NCBI RefSeq assembly: GCF_000308495.1
Contig: NZ_BAFU01000247.1
Location: forward strand, 62,001-126,000
Reading direction: 5' to 3'
DNA length: 64,000 bases
Origin: Nocardia brevicatena NBRC 12119
Lineage (GTDB): Bacteria; Actinomycetota; Actinomycetes; Mycobacteriales; Mycobacteriaceae
The notes below the pieces were generated by a model that saw nothing but the letters and a program-made list of their open reading frames with translations, searched no databases and had not been told where the DNA came from. The translations under genes and the position numbers were made by a program. Positions 9,189-18,071 of this stretch are shown here, one piece after another. The stretch's first letter is position 1. Each line of letters begins with the position of its first letter.

Positions 9189-10154
9189 ATGTTCGGCGGG
9201 TATATCGGAAGGTCGCTGCGTGCCCCGAGGGCGGGGGTGAACGCGCTGCAGACCGTATTGTCCGACGCCGTGGGCCATGCGCGTGCTGTGTGGTCCGCCG
9301 GCGACCACCTGCATGTCGGTGTTGCCGGTTCGGCGCCGGACCGCTTGGAGACATTCGTCGCGGACCTCACCGCGCGGGTCGGCCGCCTGCCGGGAGTGGC
9401 CTGGACGGGCCTCGACCTCGGCTGCGGACGTCTTGTGGTCGCCGGAAGGTCGCAGGGCGAATTGGACAAGGCCGCCGTTATCGCCGCGGTGCGAGAGGCC
9501 GAGGTCGCCGCCGATGCGGCGGGTCCTTTCACCGCGGCCGACACGGAACACCCCACTGACCGGACCATGCCGGCGCGCTACCTTGTCGCCGCGTTCATCG
9601 ATGTGGCCGCGGCGGCCACGGCCACGATCGGCTCCCTGCTGCGTCTACCCGGGCGACCGGCGCAGGTCGAGCTCACGCTACTCATCGCGTTCATACAGAA
9701 CCAGGAGCTGCTGCGCGGTCCGCTCGAGCGGCGCTTCGGTGCCGCCGAAGCCGACCTGGCACTGGGTATCGCGGCTGCCGCGGCAGGAGCCCTGGAGCGG
9801 TCCCCGCTCGGCCCGGTCGTCGACCTCACCCATCGGATACTGCTCCTGCGGCAGGAGCGGTACCGCGCGGAAACCTTCACGCGGACGGAACCGACGCTGT
9901 ATGCGAGTACGCCGTCGGCACGTCCGCTGCCACGGCGCCCCGCACCGCGGACCGTTCCCCTGCCGGCCGGGCCGATCGAACATTACGACGAGCAGGACCT
10001 GATCGCGGCAATGGCCGCCGATGCGAAGGGGACCACCGCCTTTCGCACCGGCAGCCGACCCGACCAGGTGCTGCACTGCACCGATCCCGGACTCGACTCG
10101 CATACCGCCACCCGTCCCGGCATCGTCGGGGTATCCGGCTGTCGATCATGCTGA
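9189..10154 (+). CDS. Protein resembling the N-terminal region of CtpH/CtpI-type P-type ATPases, without the ATPase core
   Basis: 321 residues. Residues 40-110 (HLHVGVAGSAPDRLETFV to VVAGRSQGELDKAAV) look like a degenerate heavy-metal-associated fold; a hydrophobic, alanine-rich helical part follows (VAAFIDVAAAATATIGSLL, later LALGIAAAAAGALERSPLG). This pattern is found in the long N-terminal extension of the large mycobacterial CtpH/CtpI ATPases. No phosphorylation motif (DKTGT) or transport domain follows; the next gene is unrelated. It is therefore either a free-standing accessory protein or the stump of a truncated pump. The upstream DosR-like box suggests it is still expressed. Assignment is tentative. 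Confidence 0.5.
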   Translation: MFGGYIGRSLRAPRAGVNALQTVLSDAVGHARAVWSAGDHLHVGVAGSAPDRLETFVADLTARVGRLPGVAWTGLDLGCGRLVVAGRSQGELDKAAVIAAVREAEVAADAAGPFTAADTEHPTDRTMPARYLVAAFIDVAAAATATIGSLLRLPGRPAQVELTLLIAFIQNQELLRGPLERRFGAAEADLALGIAAAAAGALERSPLGPVVDLTHRILLLRQERYRAETFTRTEPTLYASTPSARPLPRRPAPRTVPLPAGPIEHYDEQDLIAAMAADAKGTTAFRTGSRPDQVLHCTDPGLDSHTATRPGIVGVSGCRSC

Positions 10155-10227
10155 ACCGGTCCCCCTTCCGCGTGGCGCCGACCAAGCCGTCGGACTGTGA
10201 GCAGTGGGCAGGGTGGGGACGGCCACG

Positions 10228-11202
10228 ATGACGCACAGCAGCCGAGTCTCCGGCGCCGCCCGGCGACGGCTGACCGAGCTGGCCCTGCTTTTACGAGGCT
10301 GTCGCGACGCCTCCGCCCGCGTCGGTGCGGACCACCACCGAATCGCCGCACCGGGCTCGGTCTGCGCCTCCGACCTCGCTGCATTCCGCGCTGTCGCCGC
10401 CGTCAGCAATGAACGACTCGTGCTCGAGGCCGTCCTCGGCTATCTGGAACTCGCAGCCGCCCAGTGCGCCGGGCTCGCCGCACTGCTCGACACCGGCGAG
10501 GTGGTTGCCGCGCCGTGGCCTCTGACGCGAGCGATCCTCGAGGACTGTGCGCGCGCCAGATGGATCATCGGGAGCCAACCGACGGCCGAACCCGCACTGA
10601 ACCGGCTCGCGCGGGCCTACATCGACAATGACATGAGCGCCGAATACGAGAAAAAGATCAGCGGGTACCTACGGGGGAACCGATCCCCGGCCTGTCTGGC
10701 GGCGACGGCACGTTTCATCCGGCTGCGAGCGGAGATCGCCGCCGTCTTCCCCGGAACGAGCGGACACGATTTCGGCAAACGAACGATTCACGGCCAAGTG
10801 TGTCTCGGTCCCACCGACACAGTGCGGTGGTTCTTCGACCTGCTCGCGAGGTCGGCCGCTCTTGCCGTCGATACGAAGGCACCGACAGCGATCTACGACC
10901 TCCTGTCGACCCATACTCACCCGACACTTCACTCGGTCCACGCGCAGTTCCTGTTCACCGCCGACACCATGGGGTCGGTGACGCCGCCCACGATCGATAT
11001 CGCCGGAGCCGAGTGGCTGGCCTGCCTCGCCGCGCTGGGTGTCTACGACGCCGTTTCCGTGACCCACCGCTACTGCGGTTGGGAATTCGATCCCGACGGC
11101 AGGCTCGAAAGCCTGATCGATCGCGTACTGCCCGGACTACCGCGACCTGCCGACCCGAATGCCCGTGTCGTTCCCCGGAGAAGCCGCCGCGGCGCCTCGT
11201 GA
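10228..11202 (+). CDS. Hypothetical alpha-helical protein
   Basis: 324 residues from ATG 10228 (GGTGGGGA 11 bases before); an upstream GTG at 10204 is also possible. No domain was recognised. Visible features are a long helical N-terminal half, the segment GRTIHGQ-like KRTIHGQVCLGPT, and STHTHPTLHSVHAQF near residue 235, a histidine-rich stretch seen in some uncharacterised DUF proteins that handle cell-surface or phage functions. No signal peptide or obvious transmembrane helix. It converges directly with the ABC permease gene: its stop ends at 11202 and the permease stop begins at 11203. Function unknown. Confidence 0.7.
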   Translation: MTHSSRVSGAARRRLTELALLLRGCRDASARVGADHHRIAAPGSVCASDLAAFRAVAAVSNERLVLEAVLGYLELAAAQCAGLAALLDTGEVVAAPWPLTRAILEDCARARWIIGSQPTAEPALNRLARAYIDNDMSAEYEKKISGYLRGNRSPACLAATARFIRLRAEIAAVFPGTSGHDFGKRTIHGQVCLGPTDTVRWFFDLLARSAALAVDTKAPTAIYDLLSTHTHPTLHSVHAQFLFTADTMGSVTPPTIDIAGAEWLACLAALGVYDAVSVTHRYCGWEFDPDGRLESLIDRVLPGLPRPADPNARVVPRRSRRGAS

Positions 11203-11997
11203 TCACACTCCGGCGATATCGCGACGGTCGAAGATCGGCAGCCCGACCAGCAGTGCGAGAGCCCCGGCCAGGAGCAGCCATCCATACGCGGCCGGGAGTC
11301 CGGCACCGAGCGGACCACCCTCGATGGCCTGGTGGAACGGTGACAACGGTCCCCAGGGGCGCACAGCGTCGACCAGTTTGCTCGCCACATACAGCACATA
11401 GGCACCCACCGCGAACACCGAGGCGACGGCCATCGAGAGGATTCGCCTGCCGGTCGCCGCGCCGACCGCCAGAGCGAACCAGCCGAATTCGACACCGATG
11501 AGCACCATGGCCAATGCACCGGTCAGCGCGGAACCGACCGGGATATCGAGGCCGAACACCGCCGAGAACGCGACAATTGCGCCGAAGAGCACCGCACCGA
11601 GTACGAGCACCGCGGTGACGAGCACCGCCGCCTGCTCGAGCAGGAGCCGCACCGGTGACACCCTGGTGATCAGCAACACCTCCAGTGTGCCGTTTTCCTC
11701 TTCGCCGGCGATCGCCCTGGCACCGCGGCCGATCGCGAACACGAGGAACAGGATCGGCAGCAGCATGCTGAACAGCTCGGCGTTGAGGAAACCCGCACCG
11801 GTGCCGAATTCGTCCAGATCGAACAGCTCGCGCAGTGGTTCGGGATAGTTCTTCAGAAACTCCCGTATTCCCGCCATACCGGAAATCGACGGCCACAACG
11901 CGCTTTCCAGCATTACGAGCGCGGCGATTCCCACGCTCCAACCAACGAGCCCGCGTCGTTGATCGCGCAGACACTTCGAGTACACGGTACGTAGCAC
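11203..11997 (-). CDS. ABC-2 type exporter permease
   Basis: 264 residues with GTG start five bases after the ATPase stop. About six hydrophobic segments are visible, for example LLPILFLVFAIGRGARAIA, then AAVLVTAVLVLGAVLFGAI and a C-terminal pair ending in LALLVGLPIFDRRDI. The motif GEEENGTLEVLL is the ABC-2 coupling region (EExGTLE). It forms a two-gene exporter with the upstream ATPase. Substrate cannot be told; similar pairs export drugs or lipids. Confidence 0.9.
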   Translation of the reverse strand: MLRTVYSKCLRDQRRGLVGWSVGIAALVMLESALWPSISGMAGIREFLKNYPEPLRELFDLDEFGTGAGFLNAELFSMLLPILFLVFAIGRGARAIAGEEENGTLEVLLITRVSPVRLLLEQAAVLVTAVLVLGAVLFGAIVAFSAVFGLDIPVGSALTGALAMVLIGVEFGWFALAVGAATGRRILSMAVASVFAVGAYVLYVASKLVDAVRPWGPLSPFHQAIEGGPLGAGLPAAYGWLLLAGALALLVGLPIFDRRDIAGV

Positions 11998-12002
11998 GGC
12001 GG

Positions 12003-12884
12003 TCAGTCCTGTCCGTAGTAGCCGAGGAATACCTCCTCGAGATCCGGTTCACGGCTCACGATGTCGACGACGTCGTACGGGGCGATCGCTTTCAGCAGTT
12101 CCGCGGTCGAACCTTCCACTTCGATCTGCACCCGGTGTGAGTTCTGGTGAATCTGTCGGATACCGGGAAGGTGCCGCAACCCGCTCAGATCCGGCGGCGC
12201 CGCGGCGAACAGCAGGTCGATGCGACGTAGTGTCCGGCGTGTGAGTTCGGCGACGGAGCGGACCTCGATAAGCCGTCCCTTCCGCAGCATGCCGACGGTA
12301 TCGGCCACCGCTTCCACCTCCGACAGCACATGCGAGGACAGGAAGACCGTGCGCCCGGCAGCGCAGACCTCACGCATCATGGCGAGGAACTCCCGCTGCA
12401 CCAGCGGATCGAGGCCGGTGGTCGGCTCGTCGAGCACCAACACGTCCGGCTCGGACATGAAGGCCTGCACGATGCCGACCTTCTGCCGGTTACCGTGCGA
12501 CATCGCGCCGATGCGGATTGTGGGGTCCAGGTCGAGCCGGTCGACCATACCTCGGCACACGGTCGGATCGACGCCGCCGCGAAGATGGGCGAGATAGTCC
12601 AGATACTGCTCGGCGGTCAGGTCGGGGTAGGCGACGAACTGCCCCGGCAGATACCCGATATGACATTGCGCCGTTTCCCGTTCTCGCACCGTATCCGCGC
12701 CGCAGACGCGGGCGCGACCGCGCGTCGGCCGCATAAGGCCGACCAGGATGCGGATGGTGGTGGTTTTGCCTGCCCCGTTCGGCCCAACGTAGCCGAAGAC
12801 CACCCCGCCGGGGATCCGCAATGTCACATCGTCCAGCGCGAGAAAGCCGCGATAGGCCTTGGCGAGCCCCATGAGCTCGATCAT
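12003..12884 (-). CDS. ABC transporter ATP-binding protein
   Basis: 293 residues; ATG at 12884 follows GGAGGACG. Walker A GPNGAGKTTT, Q-loop GYLPGQ, a signature variant MSHGNRQKVG in place of LSGGQ, Walker B VLVLDEPTTGLDP and switch histidine SSHVLSE are all present. The C-terminal 80 residues form the accessory domain typical of drug/antibiotic exporter ATPases. Pairs with the downstream permease. A strong DosR-like box on this strand lies about 170-190 bp upstream. Confidence 0.93.
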   Translation of the reverse strand: MIELMGLAKAYRGFLALDDVTLRIPGGVVFGYVGPNGAGKTTTIRILVGLMRPTRGRARVCGADTVRERETAQCHIGYLPGQFVAYPDLTAEQYLDYLAHLRGGVDPTVCRGMVDRLDLDPTIRIGAMSHGNRQKVGIVQAFMSEPDVLVLDEPTTGLDPLVQREFLAMMREVCAAGRTVFLSSHVLSEVEAVADTVGMLRKGRLIEVRSVAELTRRTLRRIDLLFAAAPPDLSGLRHLPGIRQIHQNSHRVQIEVEGSTAELLKAIAPYDVVDIVSREPDLEEVFLGYYGQD

Positions 12885-13054
12885 CACGGCGTCCTCCGCA
12901 TCGTGTCCGGATCGTCGTGGCGCCGGCCGCCGCGGCGAATCGGTTACTCGCGGACCGGCGAAGGACGAGTAAGCGCCGAACATTCCTCAGCGGCCGACAC
13001 CACCAACTATTCTCCGCACCCCCGGACGCGCACAGGGCCCACCGGGCCATGCTC

Positions 13055-13073
13055 GGGGGACGTAGGTCCTCGA
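13055..13073 (-). promoter_or_regulatory. DosR-box-like motif in the ABC/P-type divergent region
   Basis: Minus strand CGAGGACCTACGTCCCCCG, one of the closest matches in the window to GGACCTTCGTCCC. It lies between the ABC ATPase (start 12884) and the P-type ATPase relic (start 13270) and could serve either direction. Confidence 0.55.
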
Positions 13074-13167
13074 ACGGATTCCGCACGTGGCGGCGATCGG
13101 CACAGCCGGGTTGCGGCGATATCGCACGGGCCGGTGTTTCCGGTGAATCCCGGCCCCATGCGGTGGC

Positions 13168-13187
13168 ATGGTCTTTGGGCCCATCGG
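13168..13187 (+). promoter_or_regulatory. DosR-box-like motif before the P-type ATPase relic
   Basis: ATGGTCTTTGGGCCCATCGG matches the GGGACTTTnGGCCC form of the box, 82-102 bp before ATG 13270. Retention of a good box ahead of a broken gene suggests the decay is recent or that the leader is still used. Confidence 0.5.
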
Positions 13188-13269
13188 TTCGGAGCCAACG
13201 CCACCAGCGGATACCCGCCCGGCCTTCCTACCGTACGGAGTCAGGGACGAGGGCGGAGGGTACACGGAT

Positions 13270-15200
13270 ATGGACAGTACGTATGTGGTGCGGCATGAGC
13301 TGACCGGCGCGGCAGTTGTGGGCACCGATGGGTCACCCACCCCACGGCCCCCTGTTACCGGGCCGGCGGCGGCGCTACATCCGGAGCCTCGGGGCACCTC
13401 GGCTCCCCACCGGCCGCCCGGCCCGGTACGCCGACCGTCCGCTCGCGGTCACGCACCGGGGCCGGTGACGATGCCCGGCGCAGGCACCGATGACGACCGC
13501 ATCTCCCGGTCGCTACCGGAGCCGATGACAACCCAGGCGCCACGGAGTCCGCACGCTATCGATCCACGCGAACCGGTGTCGGCGTTGACGCGCGATCTTC
13601 GGACGAGCCCGGACGGCCTCGCTTCCCGGGAGGCGGCACGCAGACTGGACCTGTACGGATCCAACGAGCTTCCGCTGCCCCGCGGACGGCCGTGGTGGTC
13701 CGCGATCGGCCGCCAGTTCGGTCATACCCTCGCGCTCCTGCTGTGGGTCGCGGCGGCCCTGGCGGCGGGCACCGGGGCGACTTCCCTGGGCATCGCGATC
13801 CTCGTCGTGATCGTGCTCAACGCGGTTCTCGCATTCTGGCAGGAGAACCAGGCCGAACACGCGGTCGCGGCCTTGGGTCGTTTCCTGCCCGATCAGGTCT
13901 GGGTGATGCGGGATCATCGGCGGTCTCGGATCCATGCCGTGCTGTTGGTCCGCGGAGATGTCCTCCTGGTCGAGGAGGGCGAACGTATCCCGGCCGACGC
14001 CCGGTTGATCGATGGGACGGTCGAGGTCGACATGTCGGCGCTCACGGGAGAGTCCGACATCCTCACCCGCAGCGCCGCCGAACCCGACCACGCCGACCGG
14101 TCCCTGGACTCCCCCGTCCTGACCTTCAGTGGCACGGCGTGCGTGAGTGGAGCGGGCCGCGCGCTGGTGTACGGAACGGGTGTGCACACCGAACTCGGTC
14201 GGATCGCGGCCCTGTCTCAGCATGTACGACCGGAGGAGAGCCCCCTCGAGCACCAGGTGCGCCGGGTGGCCTGGCTCATCGCCGCCGTTGCCGTCGGCGC
14301 CGGAGCGGCGTTCCTGCCGCTGGGCCTGCCGGCGGGCTTGTCGCTGGGGCCGCGTTCCTGTTCGCCATCGGCCTCTTGGTTGCCAACGTGCCGGAAGGAC
14401 TGCTGCCGACGATCACCCTCGCACTCGCCGCGGGTGTACGGGTGATGGCTCGGCGCGGGGCCGTGGTCAAACGCCTGTCGGCGGTCGAGACGCTGGGCGC
14501 GACCACGGTCGTCTGCACCGACAAGACCGGAACCCTGACCCTCAACGCGATGCACGTCGCCGAGATCAGCGGAAACCCTCGGGACACCGCCGAGATAGTC
14601 GCGTGATGCTCCACGGCCGAACTCGGCGTCCGCGACGGCGGCGATCCCATGGAGATCGCGCTACTGCGGTACGCGGCCGAGAACGATACGGCGCTTTCGC
14701 CGGCACAGCGGGACCTGTATCGGCGCGCGATCAATCCGTTCGACCCGCATCGAAAGATGATGTCCACGGTGGACGAGGTGGATGGCGTGACGAAGGTCCA
14801 TGTCAAAGGCGCTCCCGAGGCCGCTCTGCCCCGCTGCGTCGGGTGGGCGGAGAGTACGGCGCCGGACCGGGTACGGGCACGGCTCGACGAGTTGACCGCG
14901 CGTGGTCTGCGTGTGCTCGCGGTAGCATGGCGGGACTGGGATGCCGACGGCCGGCCCGATCCGGGGAATATCGGTCTCACCAGCAACCGGCTGTTGTTGG
15001 CGGGCTGCGTTTTCGAGATCGTATTCGCCGCGGCACTCGTCTACCTGCCACCACCGCAGGACGTATTCGGCACCGCTGCCCTTGTCCCTTGGATGATCGC
15101 GCTGGTATTGCCCTTTCCGATTCTGGTCTGGGGTGCCGACGAGATACTGCGGTGGAGATTACGCCGGTGTCGCCCGCCGGTACCGTCGGGACAGTGGTGA
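13270..15200 (+). pseudogene. Cation-transporting P-type ATPase relic (CtpF-like)
   Basis: From ATG 13270 (GGAGGG site) or 13524 the frame gives an N-terminal cation-ATPase domain ([21 protein letters not shown]), TM1-2, the actuator motif ALTGESDIL and [10 protein letters not shown]. At 14346-14349 a one-base loss in GGGG shifts the frame. The next frame carries [17 protein letters not shown] and the phosphorylation site [11 protein letters not shown], then hits TGA at 14604-14606. Coding continues in the same frame after the stop (GGDPMEIALLRYAAEND, HVKGAPEAALPRC), then jumps at about 14970 from the nucleotide-binding domain straight to the last membrane segments (SNRLLLAGCVFEIVFAAAL). The hinge with GDGVNDAPAL and TM5-8 are missing. 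It cannot pump ions. CtpF is a DosR-regulon calcium-type ATPase in M. tuberculosis. Confidence 0.9.
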
Positions 15201-15281
15201 GCCGAGCCATGGGCCGCCGTTCCGATCGAGGTGGCCGTCCCCGCTCACACCAACCGGTACCTACTCGATCACCGGCATCCA

Positions 15282-15734
15282 TCAACCAACGGGCTCCTCG
15301 GCCCGTAGCGGCAACTTCTGCTCGCACACCCTCTCGACGAATTCGCCGGTCGTCTCCGCGGACATGCTCCGCGCGATATCCGCCTCGGTGATGATCCCGA
15401 CGAGACGCCCCCGGGCGGTCACCGGTAACCGCCGAACCTGATACCGCTCCATCACCGTGAGCGCATCGGCCACATCGGCGTCGGCATCCACCGTGCGCAA
15501 CTCGTCTCCCTGCGCGAATTCCCCCGCGGTGGAGGTGGTCGGGTTGTGTCCGAGGGCGAGGCAGTTCACCACGATATCGCGATCGGTGACGATCCCCACC
15601 GGACGGCCCTCGCCGTCGCAGATCGGCAGTGCGCCGATATCGCGCTGCCGCATCCGTTCGGCGGCGGTGTCCATGGTGTCCCGCACACTGATGCTCACCA
15701 CATCGGGATGCATGACCTCACGCGCTGTGCTCAT
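15282..15734 (-). CDS. hrp1: CBS-pair hypoxic response protein 1-like (Rv2626c homologue)
   Basis: 150 residues, almost entirely two CBS motifs: MSTAREVMHPDVV with DIGALPICDGEGRPVGIVT, then QVRRLPVTARGRLVGIITEAD. Length, order and the ALPIC segment closely follow M. tuberculosis HRP1 (Rv2626c), one of the most strongly DosR-induced proteins, a secreted or surface-found dimer without known enzymatic activity. ATG 15734 has GAGGAGGAAAT. A DosR-like box lies 65-80 bp upstream. Confidence in family is high; orthology is inferred. Confidence 0.9.
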   Translation of the reverse strand: MSTAREVMHPDVVSISVRDTMDTAAERMRQRDIGALPICDGEGRPVGIVTDRDIVVNCLALGHNPTTSTAGEFAQGDELRTVDADADVADALTVMERYQVRRLPVTARGRLVGIITEADIARSMSAETTGEFVERVCEQKLPLRAEEPVG

Positions 15735-15798
15735 ATTTCCTCCTCGTCTCGACGGGCTCTGCGGGATCGATCATCAGGCCTCGGGAGGACACGTGGTC

Positions 15799-15814
15799 AG
15801 GGCACAAAGTCACA
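15799..15814 (-). promoter_or_regulatory. DosR-box-like motif before the hrp1-like gene
   Basis: Minus strand TGTGACTTTGTGCCCT keeps the GACTTTnGnCCC core. It spans the end of the neighbouring Usp gene and lies 65-80 bp before ATG 15734. Confidence 0.5.
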
Positions 15815-16784
15815 ACCCGCGCCCAGCGGATTCTGGCCGGTTCGCGGGTTTCGCTCGGCCGTCCCGCACCACGATCATGGGGCACTCCACCGAATGCAGT
15901 AGCGCCGTGCTGGTCGAGCCCAGCAGCATGCCGGTGAACCCACCACGGCCATGGCTGCCCGTCACGAGCAGCTGGGCATTGTCCGATTCGTCGAGTAACG
16001 CGCGCACGGGACGGTCGCGCATGAGGATCCGCCCAACCGACACCTCCGGGTAGCGCTCACCGAAGCCGGCGAGACTCTCACCCAGCACCGCACCCTCCCG
16101 TTGCCGCAGCGGCTCCCATTCCGCCAGCGGCAGATCGATTCCGCTCGTGTCGCTCCATACATGCATGGCGGTCAACCCCACCTTGCGCCACGACGCTTCC
16201 GCGAAGGCGAGCTCGACCGCGGGCACACTGTTGGCGGTGCCGTCGACTCCGACCAGAACAGGCTTACCGGCCGATACCGGGTCGGTGGCCGAACTCGAGT
16301 GGACGACCGCGACCGGGCAGTGCGCATGTCGAGTGATCGCCGAGCTCACCGAGCCGAGCAGACCGCGCCGAATCGCGCCGAGTCCACGGCTGCCGACGAC
16401 CAGCATGACCGCTCGCAGCGAACGGTCGATCAGGTCGGGGACGATCGGCCCATCGGTTATCTCGGTATCGATGGCAAGTGTCTCTCCGCCCGACACCCTG
16501 GCTACCCGGGCCGCTTCGGTGAGCACCCGGTCTCCCTCGGCACGCAGCAACCCGAGATCCTCTTCACTCAGGACCAAGGCCGGGCCGAATCTCCGCGGAA
16601 CCCCCACGGAGATCACGATGCGCAGCGGGCGGTGACGTAGTCCCGCCTCGGTCGCCGCCCATGCCGTCGCGTGATAAGAACTACCCGAACCGTCGACGGC
16701 GACGACGACCGATGGGCCGGGCCGCGTTTCCGGTGAGACAGTCCCCCCGGTCGCGCCCACGGGCTCGCTGGTGTGCGATCTCAT
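15810..16784 (-). CDS. Universal stress protein, tandem two-domain
   Basis: 324 residues with two Usp domains (VVVAVDGSGSSYHATAWAA; VLVGVDGTANSVPAVELAF), both with ATP-binding ends (VVGSRGLGAIRRGLLGSVS; VTGSHGRGGFTGMLLGSTS). It is a close paralogue of the Usp at 4912, especially in the C-terminal domain. ATG 16784 overlaps the stop of the Rv1733c-like gene in an ATGA, and that gene's last codons (GGAAAGGAA) provide the ribosome site, so translation is coupled. Confidence 0.95.
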   Translation of the reverse strand: MRSHTSEPVGATGGTVSPETRPGPSVVVAVDGSGSSYHATAWAATEAGLRHRPLRIVISVGVPRRFGPALVLSEEDLGLLRAEGDRVLTEAARVARVSGGETLAIDTEITDGPIVPDLIDRSLRAVMLVVGSRGLGAIRRGLLGSVSSAITRHAHCPVAVVHSSSATDPVSAGKPVLVGVDGTANSVPAVELAFAEASWRKVGLTAMHVWSDTSGIDLPLAEWEPLRQREGAVLGESLAGFGERYPEVSVGRILMRDRPVRALLDESDNAQLLVTGSHGRGGFTGMLLGSTSTALLHSVECPMIVVRDGRAKPANRPESAGRGL

Positions 16785-17383
16785 CGAAATTCCTTTCCCA
16801 TCGGTCCGGTGATAAGCCGCCATTCCCGATCCCATCGCATGTGGCGGCGCACGTTCAGCAGTGCGCCGGTGATCCACGCGAGGGCCACCGCACCGACCCA
16901 GACCTCGGCGAACAGAGCCAAGGCGACGACAATTCCAGAGGTGGCGGCCGCAGCGGATGGCTGCGGCGGGGTCGTCGGACCGTCATCGCCGCCGATCCAC
17001 ATCGGCAGCCGATCACCGGGTTTCGTCGCGAGGGGAATCTCGATGGTGGCCGTTCGCTCCTGCCCCTCGCGAACCCAGCGAACGGGCGCTTCGAAACGAT
17101 CGGTCATCGCTTGCTCGGACTCCGCGCCGGCGATGCGTTTCGGTTCCTCGAGCACCGTTGCCGTCACCGCCGCCTTGGTCGCGTTCTCCACTCGGATTCG
17201 TTCCGCGGCGGATGTGTACTCCGCGGTTCCCGCTGCTCCGGCGATCGGTATCACGGCCATCATCACCACGACAACGACCATCCACACCACACTCTCGAGC
17301 CGATCCGACCCGCGCATCAACGGATTGGTGCTCCACGGCCGCCGCCGCCACAGCCGAACCGGCAGTGATGGGTAGCGCAACAT
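16781..17383 (-). CDS. Rv1733c-like two-TM dormancy membrane protein
   Basis: 200 residues from ATG 17383 (GAAAGAGG site); an earlier in-frame start at 17470 would add unconserved basic sequence. Layout is that of M. tuberculosis Rv1733c: NPLMRGSDRLE before a first hydrophobic helix (VVWMVVVVVMMAVIPIAGA), an extracytoplasmic domain of about 85 residues with PVRWVREGQERTATIEIP and GDRLPMWIG, then a second helix (GIVVALALFAEVWVGAVAL). Rv1733c is a DosR-regulon antigen of unknown function. The stop overlaps the Usp start. A strong DosR-like box lies about 100 bp upstream. Confidence 0.88.
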   Translation of the reverse strand: MLRYPSLPVRLWRRRPWSTNPLMRGSDRLESVVWMVVVVVMMAVIPIAGAAGTAEYTSAAERIRVENATKAAVTATVLEEPKRIAGAESEQAMTDRFEAPVRWVREGQERTATIEIPLATKPGDRLPMWIGGDDGPTTPPQPSAAAATSGIVVALALFAEVWVGAVALAWITGALLNVRRHMRWDREWRLITGPMGKEFR

Positions 17384-17473
17384 CTGGATCAACCTCTTTC
17401 GACGGTGCGGTCGTCCCGATACGAACCGGATGCACATCGCTGCTTCGAGCATCGCGCGGGTACCGATCACCGA

Positions 17474-17492
17474 CCAGAGACAAAGGTCCTCG
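17474..17492 (-). promoter_or_regulatory. DosR-box-like motif before the Rv1733c-like/Usp operon
   Basis: Minus strand CGAGGACCTTTGTCTCTGG, nearly identical to the boxes at 4708 and 18728 in the core GACCTTnGTCTCTG. Located 91-109 bp before ATG 17383. Confidence 0.65.
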
Positions 17493-17632
17493 CGTCGGGG
17501 TGACCAACGGCGCGGCAGGTGACGCCGTGGCCGTGCTCGCCGGCCAACCGGTGCCGGTGAGGAAGTCGACGCCGGAGCGGATCGTCGCGAGCCCGGGGTA
17601 TTCGCGCCTCCCTCGTTCCGGCGAAAGGTGGC

Positions 17633-18020
17633 CTACAGACGCTCTTGGAGCAGTCCGGAGACGGTGGTCGGGAATCGGGCGCCGAATCCGACAATCGCGA
17701 CCTGCGGCGCGGGATCACATCGAAGACCGAACGCCCCATGTCACCGAGGTCGGTCACGGAAATACCGGCCGGGATGACGTCGGAGGACCTCAGGCGGGCG
17801 GTACGAGACCGGGTGACCACATCACGCCCCGTGCCCATCATCGCCGCGGCCGACAGCGTGTCGGCGTCGGGAATGGTGGGCAGGATCATGCCGCCACCGT
17901 GCAGGGACACCATGAGGCCGAGGTGAACGGCAGACGCCGGGTGGAACTCGTCGTCGACCCAGTGGCCGTTCGGCTGCGGAACCGCCACTTCGTGAGGGCA
18001 CCGGCTCGCCGGCGCGGTGA
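17633..18020 (-). pseudogene. Relic of a 2-oxoacid dehydrogenase E2 acyltransferase catalytic domain
   Basis: On the minus strand VPQPNGHWVDDEFHPASAV, HLGLMVSLHGGGMILP, DADTLSAAAMMGTGRDVVTR and SVTDLGDMGRSVFDVI line up with the E2 chloramphenicol-acetyltransferase-like fold. Near 17712 one base is lost: the expected YPPQVAIVGFG continues in the next frame as PQVAIVGFGARFPTT and ends early at TAG 17633-17635. Another frame break appears before VPQPNG. The usual DHRxxDG active-site end is gone, and no lipoyl domain precedes it. Small stand-alone E2-like genes occur beside dormancy genes in some actinobacteria, which may be the origin. Non-functional as it stands. Confidence 0.75.
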
Positions 18021-18071
18021 AACGGCTCTCGCGCCCTGACGCGCGGTGCGGTCGGCGGCGGGGCCCGTCTT

